DNA of 10,654 bases from Ruminococcus sp. (GTDB lineage: Bacteria; Bacillota; Clostridia; Oscillospirales; Ruminococcaceae), in contig JAILFF010000124.1 of the NCBI GenBank assembly GCA_024697705.1, positions 1 to 10,654 on the forward strand, read 5' to 3'. Made by a program: the position numbers and the translations under genes. Below, piece by piece: positions 6,870-10,654 of this stretch (within the stretch, counting starts at the first letter, position 1; each line of letters starts with the position of its first letter). The notes under the pieces were generated by a model. That model saw only the letters and a list, made by a program, of their open reading frames with translations, was not told where the DNA came from and did not search any database.

Positions 6870-7718
6870 ATGAGCAACAAGGAGATACGAAAGCTGGCGC
6901 TGAAAAAGATCATCTACGGCTCGGATATGGCTCTTATTTCCACCGTGTACTTTTTTACGGCGGTGCTGTTCGTGACGCTCAGCGAAATGCTTATCTACAT
7001 ACTCATAAAAATGGCGGGCATCGAGGACTATCACCCGCTTGATCCCGCCTACTACGCCCGCTCGCATACGGCGCTCATCCTGCTGATACTGCGCTGTACC
7101 GGCTATGCCGCGCTGTTTTCGGCGCTGATGTTCTTGGTCTGCCGAAGCTTTATCAGCTTCACCACCGAAAGCGGCACGGGAGGCGTAAACAAATTCCTGA
7201 CGGGGCACATCGGTAAGCTGCTGCTGCCGAGCCTGAAAAACAACATCCGTCTGATACTGCTGAAACTCCTTGTCGCAACGCCGCTGACGATCAGCATCTA
7301 CGGCATAATATACTATACCCGTCTCGGCGAAAGAGGCGGCGTGGACATCGGCGGACTGCTGCTGTTCATGATGTCGATAGGCTTCACGCTGGTATGGATA
7401 GGCGTGCTTATAAGGTACTACATCTCGCTGAGTCTGGTGCCGTACATCATCGACCTGAACCCGCGTGCGAACTTTTTCGACGCCTGCGACCTTTCGATAA
7501 AGCTGATGGACGGAAATCATACTCACACGCTGGGCTTTATGATCTCGCTGATCCCCGTGCTGCTGCCCTGTCTGTTTGTCTACCCGATGTTTATCATTTA
7601 TCCGTACATCATGGAGTGCCGATTATTATTCGCGAAAGAGATAATGGGCGAATACTGGCATGATAAAATACCCGCGATGGCAAAACGCTGGGAAAAACAG
7701 ATGGGCAGGAAAGAATGA
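6870..7718 (+). CDS. Multi-pass membrane protein, DUF975-like
   Basis: The 282-residue product has a basic N-terminus and about five hydrophobic segments, at roughly 20-47, 67-91, 127-149, 160-189 and 219-249; the fourth may be one long or two short helices. Residues 191-259 (PYIIDLNP, then ACDLSIKLMDGN, then a hydrophobic stretch ending YPYIMECRLLFAKEIM) follow the layout I know from DUF975 integral membrane proteins, where a conserved SxxLMxGN-type motif precedes the last membrane segment. The assignment is by pattern only and the function of that family is unknown. There is no signal peptide cut or enzyme motif. GGGAGGG at 6854-6860 lies nine bases before ATG 6870. It is probably the last gene of the cluster starting at 5497, since a separate promoter follows it. 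Confidence 0.82.
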   Translation: MSNKEIRKLALKKIIYGSDMALISTVYFFTAVLFVTLSEMLIYILIKMAGIEDYHPLDPAYYARSHTALILLILRCTGYAALFSALMFLVCRSFISFTTESGTGGVNKFLTGHIGKLLLPSLKNNIRLILLKLLVATPLTISIYGIIYYTRLGERGGVDIGGLLLFMMSIGFTLVWIGVLIRYYISLSLVPYIIDLNPRANFFDACDLSIKLMDGNHTHTLGFMISLIPVLLPCLFVYPMFIIYPYIMECRLLFAKEIMGEYWHDKIPAMAKRWEKQMGRKE

Positions 7719-7743
7719 CACCTGTCACGATTTTTGCAAAAAT
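7716..7743. repeat. Two adjacent small inverted repeats after the membrane-protein gene
   Basis: TGACA-CC-TGTCA spans 7716-7727 and includes the stop codon. It is followed by the perfect palindrome ATTTTTGCAAAAAT at 7730-7743. The first stem has a loop too tight for a normal terminator and the second is AT-rich, so together they are at best a weak terminator. They lie just upstream of the -35 box at 7756, so an operator role is equally possible. Confidence 0.35.
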
Positions 7744-7755
7744 ACTCCTCACCTC

Positions 7756-7784
7756 TTTACAAACTGCGAAAAATAGGGTATAAT
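7756..7784 (+). promoter_or_regulatory. Sigma-A promoter of the asp23-like/fakA operon
   Basis: TTTACA at 7756-7761, 17 bp, then TATAAT at 7779-7784: one mismatch from the full consensus. Transcription should start near 7791, giving a leader of about 40 nt. Confidence 0.85.
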
Positions 7785-7829
7785 ATAATGGAAGTTCAAA
7801 ACCGGAATCAAGAAAGGACGGAGCGATAA

Positions 7830-8126
7830 ATGATTAGTTACAGCAATCACCTCGGAACGATAACTATTTCAAAAAAGTACCTGACAAAGCTTGTTACCTC
7901 GCTTGCCGAAAGCTGCTTCGGCGTTTCGGGACTGAACGGCGTTGAGATAGTCGAAGCCGGAGAGGCTGTTGACATTGTTCTCAAGATCAGCGCGGCGGAA
8001 AGCGTTAATCTGCCCGCGGTCTCAAACGCGGTCTCGCATAAGGTATCCTACGAACTGACTAAGGGCGGCGTGAATGTACGTTCGATAAAGATCTATACCG
8101 ACGCTCTTTCAAGCACCGATATTTGA
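7830..8126 (+). CDS. Asp23/Gls24 family protein (YloU-like)
   Basis: The 98-residue protein has the small alpha/beta pattern of the Asp23/Gls24 envelope stress family: an N-terminal strand followed by helix (LGTITISKKYLTKLVTSLAES), the FGVSGLNG turn, an acidic strand (VDIVLKIS), a second helix (VSNAVSHKVSYEL) and a final strand with V-x-S-I-K-I-Y. It has no signal peptide or membrane segment, so it is cytoplasmic, perhaps membrane-associated through partners as Asp23 is in staphylococci. It is somewhat shorter than typical members. Its place directly before fakA matches the yloU-yloV pair of Bacillus subtilis, which supports the call. The start at 7830 has two possible ribosome sites, AAAGGA (7813-7818) and GGAG (7820-7823), the latter with six bases of spacing. 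The gap to fakA is 28 bp, consistent with one transcript. Confidence 0.88.
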   Translation: MISYSNHLGTITISKKYLTKLVTSLAESCFGVSGLNGVEIVEAGEAVDIVLKISAAESVNLPAVSNAVSHKVSYELTKGGVNVRSIKIYTDALSSTDI

Positions 8127-8154
8127 CAAGTAATACTATCCGGAGGCAAAACAC

Positions 8155-9840
8155 ATGAATTCATGTATAAGCGGCAAGATATTCCGCGACGCGGTGATAA
8201 GCGCCGCAAATAAGCTCGGCGATAACAAAAAATCGGTCGATGAGCTGAACGTTTTCCCTGTACCCGACGGCGACACGGGTACAAATATGTCAATGACGAT
8301 CTCGAACGCCGCACTCGCTTTGAAAAATCTTCCAGATGATGTGGACGTTTCCGAGGTGGCAAAAACTGCCGCTTCTGGTATGCTGCGCGGCGCAAGGGGA
8401 AACTCGGGCGTTATCCTTTCGCTGATCTTCCGCGGCTTCTCAAAGGGGCTTGACGGTCAGAAGACGCTCACCGCGGAGCTTATGGCGGATTGCCTGGAGC
8501 TCGGCGTTAAGGGCGCTTATAAATCGGTAATGAAGCCCACGGAGGGTACTATCCTCACGGTGGCAAGAGAGGCTGCCGAAAAAGCCCGCGAATGCTGCAA
8601 ATCCACCAACGACACGATGATCGTCTGGGAAGAGGTCTGCAAGCAGGCGGAGATCACTCTCTCGCATACTCCCGAGCTGCTCCCGCAGCTTAAGAAAGCA
8701 GGCGTTGTTGACGCGGGCGGAAAGGGTCTCGTGCTGATCTTCCGCGAAATGCAGGAGATATTCGGCGGAAAGACCATCTACACGCCGAAGGAAAAGACCG
8801 ACGCCGCCGCACCGGGCGCCGTTACGGTGGATTCTTTCTCCGACGTAGTAGGTATGTACGACGACGAGATACACTTCACCTACTGCACCGAAATGATAAT
8901 CACCAAGAACGAGGACTGCGCACCCTCCGCCGATCTCAGAGCATATCTCGAAACGATAGGCGACTGCGTAGTGGTAGTTGAGGACGACGAAATAATCAAG
9001 GTACACGTTCACACCAACGACCCCGGTCTCGCTATACAGAAGGCGCTGACCTTCGGACAGATAAATCTGCCGAAGATCGAGAACATGAAAATGCAGCACG
9101 CGACACGGAAAAGTCAGGTCGAGAAGAGCGCTCCCGCGCCGAAGCAGGAGACCGCTCCCGCACCGCAGCGCGTCGAGCCCGAAAAGGAATACGGCTTTGT
9201 GGCAGTAGCGGCGGGCAGCGGCATTGAAGCGCTGTTCAAGGACGCGGGCGCCGACTGCATCGTAAGGGGCGGTCAGACCATGAACCCCTCGACGGAGGAT
9301 ATTCTCCGCGCCATCGAATCCTGCCCCGCAAGGACGGTATTCGTTCTTCCGAACAACAAAAACATAATCATGGCGGCTGAACAGGCGATGAAGCTCGCCG
9401 ACCGCAAGGTATGCGTATTGCAGACCCGCAATATCCCGCAGGGCATAAGCGCGATGCTGGCTTTCGACCCCGACGCCGACCTCTCGCAGAACAGAGTGAC
9501 CATGACAGAAGCTCTTGAGCGCGTGTCAACGGGTCAGGTGACGTTCGCCGCCCGCGACAGCGATTTTGACGGTCACATTATCCACAAGGGCGAAATACTC
9601 TGCATGGAAAACGGCAAGCTCGCGTTCACCGAAAAGGAGCTGAACAAGGGCGCTTACAAGCTGGCGAAAAAGCTTATCAAGAGCGACACTTCGTTCGTCA
9701 ACGTGTTCTACGGCTCGGACGTTTCCGACGAGACCGCCGAAAGACTTCTCGCGGCAATCCAGAAGAAGTTCAGCGGCATTGACGTAAATATGGTGCGCGG
9801 CGGTCAGCCCGTGTATTACTATATCATCTCCGCCGAGTAA
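8155..9840 (+). CDS. fakA: Fatty acid kinase catalytic subunit FakA (DAK2 domain, YloV family)
   Basis: The 561-residue length fits the YloV/FakA family (about 550). Residues about 8-200 form a DAK2 kinase domain: GKIFRDAVISAANKL, then PVPDGDTGTNM at 35-45 with metal-binding D38 and D40, RGARGNSGVILS from 78, and VVDAGGKGL. The middle domain carries YCTE (C244) and HVHTND (H284, H286), which fit the Cys-His-His zinc site reported for this domain in staphylococcal FakA. A Pro/Ala-rich linker at about 322-345 leads to a C-terminal domain (346-561) of the type that binds the fatty-acid carrier FakB. Known role: phosphorylating FakB-bound exogenous fatty acids to acyl phosphate for phospholipid synthesis. 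No fakB or recG is visible in this window, and a terminator follows at once. GGAGG at 8142-8146 lies eight bases before ATG 8155. Confidence 0.95.
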   Translation: MNSCISGKIFRDAVISAANKLGDNKKSVDELNVFPVPDGDTGTNMSMTISNAALALKNLPDDVDVSEVAKTAASGMLRGARGNSGVILSLIFRGFSKGLDGQKTLTAELMADCLELGVKGAYKSVMKPTEGTILTVAREAAEKARECCKSTNDTMIVWEEVCKQAEITLSHTPELLPQLKKAGVVDAGGKGLVLIFREMQEIFGGKTIYTPKEKTDAAAPGAVTVDSFSDVVGMYDDEIHFTYCTEMIITKNEDCAPSADLRAYLETIGDCVVVVEDDEIIKVHVHTNDPGLAIQKALTFGQINLPKIENMKMQHATRKSQVEKSAPAPKQETAPAPQRVEPEKEYGFVAVAAGSGIEALFKDAGADCIVRGGQTMNPSTEDILRAIESCPARTVFVLPNNKNIIMAAEQAMKLADRKVCVLQTRNIPQGISAMLAFDPDADLSQNRVTMTEALERVSTGQVTFAARDSDFDGHIIHKGEILCMENGKLAFTEKELNKGAYKLAKKLIKSDTSFVNVFYGSDVSDETAERLLAAIQKKFSGIDVNMVRGGQPVYYYIISAE

Positions 9841-9853
9841 TATTGAATTATTG

Positions 9854-9885
9854 CAGCCGTTCCTTCGGGGGCGGCTGATTTTTTT
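9854..9885 (+). terminator. Rho-independent terminator after fakA
   Basis: CAGCCGTTCC (9854-9863) pairs with GGGGCGGCTG (9868-9877) over ten positions, two of them G-U, closed by a stable C(UUCG)G loop. It is followed by A and seven T (9879-9885). It lies 14 bp after the fakA stop and ends the two-gene operon. Confidence 0.94.
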
Positions 9886-9904
9886 ATTCGCTTATTGATA
9901 TACT

Positions 9905-9932
9905 TGTAGGGGCGCTCCTATGTGTGCGCCCG
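9905..9932. repeat. Short GC-rich inverted repeat, probably a dispersed intergenic element
   Basis: GGGCGC (9910-9915) and GCGCCC (9926-9931) flank a 10-nt spacer, after the leader TTGTAGG. The form 'TGTAGGGGCG ... CGCCCG' resembles short palindromic repeats scattered between genes in many gut Clostridia (from memory, not checked). It has no T-tract and follows a complete terminator, so it is unlikely to be a terminator itself. Confidence 0.5.
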
Positions 9933-9940
9933 TTTGGGAC

Positions 9941-9969
9941 TTGATTTTCGCCGCGGAATGTGGTATAAT
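9941..9969 (+). promoter_or_regulatory. Sigma-A promoter of the PD-(D/E)XK gene
   Basis: TTGATT at 9941-9946, 17 bp, then TATAAT at 9964-9969, with TG at 9961-9962 as an extended -10. The start of transcription should be near 9976, leaving a leader of only about 20-25 nt before the ribosome site GAGGTGA (9987-9993). Confidence 0.8.
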
Positions 9970-9998
9970 ATATTCAGGAAATCATCGAGGTGATGAAA

Positions 9999-10654
9999 AT
10001 GTACCCGAAGGAATACTACGAAGCGATAGAGGAATTCCGACTGATGGACGATACCTTTATGTCGGCGGTCTTCGACAATGACATACCGTCGGTCAATCTG
10101 CTGCTGAATATCATACTCAACCGCTCGGACATGGAGACCATATCCGTTGCCACGCAGGTATCGTACAGCAACCTGCTTGACCGCTCTATCCGCATAGACA
10201 TCGAAGCAAAGGACAGCTCGGATAAGATATACAACATAGAGGTGCAGAACCGCTCCGACGAGGCAAACGTCCGACGAGCACGGTACCACTCCAGTATGAT
10301 AGACACGAAGCTGCTGCACCGCAGGCAGAAGTTTTCGTCGCTCGTTGACAGCTATGTTATCTTCATAACCGAGCACGACATTATCGGCGCGAACCTGCCG
10401 ATCTACCACATCGACCGAATCGTCCGCGAGACCGCTGCGGATTTCGGCGACGGCTCGCATATAATCTATGTAAACGCCGATATCGACAGCGACGACACCC
10501 CGCTCGCCCGGCTGATGCACGATTTCAAGTGCAAGAAAGCCGCCGAGATGTACTACCCGCAGCTCGCCTGCCGTGTCAGCATGATAAAGAACACAGAAGG
10601 AGGTCGTGATACCATGTGTGAGATTATGGAAAGGCTTAATGAAAAAGCTATTAA
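9999..10654 (+). CDS. PD-(D/E)XK nuclease family (Rpn-like) putative transposase, partial (C-terminus outside window)
   Basis: The frame is open for 218 codons from ATG 9999 to the right edge. It matches the PD-(D/E)XK family transposase group related to Rpn nucleases: an N-terminal helical segment (EEFRLMDDTFMSAVF), the nuclease core RIDIEAKD with D67 followed by YNIEVQNR with E81 and Q83 (the D...ExQ form of the active site), then RRARYHSSMIDTK and SYVIFITEHD. Such proteins cut DNA and, in Escherichia coli Rpn proteins, promote RecA-independent recombination; in Clostridia they occur in many copies and their role is unsettled. GAGGTGA at 9987-9993 is well placed for ATG 9999. An in-frame ATG at 9993 overlaps that site and is less likely. 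The gene has its own promoter. No terminal inverted repeats are visible on the left side, so active mobility is not shown. Confidence 0.88.
   Translation, partial: MYPKEYYEAIEEFRLMDDTFMSAVFDNDIPSVNLLLNIILNRSDMETISVATQVSYSNLLDRSIRIDIEAKDSSDKIYNIEVQNRSDEANVRRARYHSSMIDTKLLHRRQKFSSLVDSYVIFITEHDIIGANLPIYHIDRIVRETAADFGDGSHIIYVNADIDSDDTPLARLMHDFKCKKAAEMYYPQLACRVSMIKNTEGGRDTMCEIMERLNEKAI

Noticed and set aside
6819..7526. Long minus-strand open frame opposite the membrane-protein gene
   Set aside because: It is a shadow of a gene with clear membrane segments and a good ribosome site. The antisense product is His/Gln/Arg-rich with no domain.
8440..9099. Minus-strand open frame opposite fakA
   Set aside because: fakA is a secure family match on the plus strand, so this frame is a by-product.
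9999..10654. Complete insertion sequence
   Set aside because: Only a PD-(D/E)XK-type gene is seen. It has its own host-like promoter and no terminal inverted repeats or target duplication in view, so only a partial gene is called.

Overview
The window looks like a chromosomal stretch of a Gram-positive gut or rumen Clostridia, most likely close to Ruminococcus (Oscillospiraceae). This is inferred from moderately GC-rich codon use (many GGC, GCG, CTC, GAC codons), near-consensus sigma-A promoters, strong GGAGG-type ribosome binding sites, an Asp23/FakA gene pair, a DUF5662 gene, and a secreted beta-helix protein with fibronectin III and Firmicutes Ig-like modules. No rRNA, tRNA, CRISPR array or complete insertion sequence was seen.

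Left part (1-2744). The first 2.3 kb is one minus-strand gene that starts at 2323 and runs off the left edge. It encodes a signal-peptide-bearing, Lys/Glu-rich, apparently all-helical protein built from 96-98-residue super-repeats. Each super-repeat contains sub-units of about 17, 17, 27 and 36 residues. Alternate super-repeats match best, giving a higher-order DNA period of 585 bp, and blocks of 80-140 bp are identical or differ by one base. A 421-bp AT-rich region separates it from a divergent gene with a perfect extended -10 promoter. That gene encodes an 824-residue secreted beta-helix protein (2745-5219). Two exported proteins therefore share one divergent control region.

Middle part (5220-7718). 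After a short stretch holding an open frame with no good start (5222-5500), there is a tight three-gene plus-strand cluster: a DUF5662 protein, a histidine phosphatase with an unusual Asp-rich tail, and a multi-pass membrane protein resembling DUF975.

Right part (7719-10654). A sigma-A promoter drives an asp23-like gene and fakA, the fatty acid kinase subunit, as a two-gene operon closed by a strong UUCG-loop terminator. This is the yloU-yloV arrangement of Firmicutes. Then come a small GC-rich inverted repeat typical of dispersed intergenic elements, another near-consensus promoter, and the first 218 codons of a PD-(D/E)XK (Rpn-like) nuclease/putative transposase that runs off the right edge.

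The most unusual item is the helical repeat protein: I do not recognise its family, and its DNA shows signs of recent internal duplication or gene conversion. The other genes belong to known families, although several of those families have poorly defined roles.
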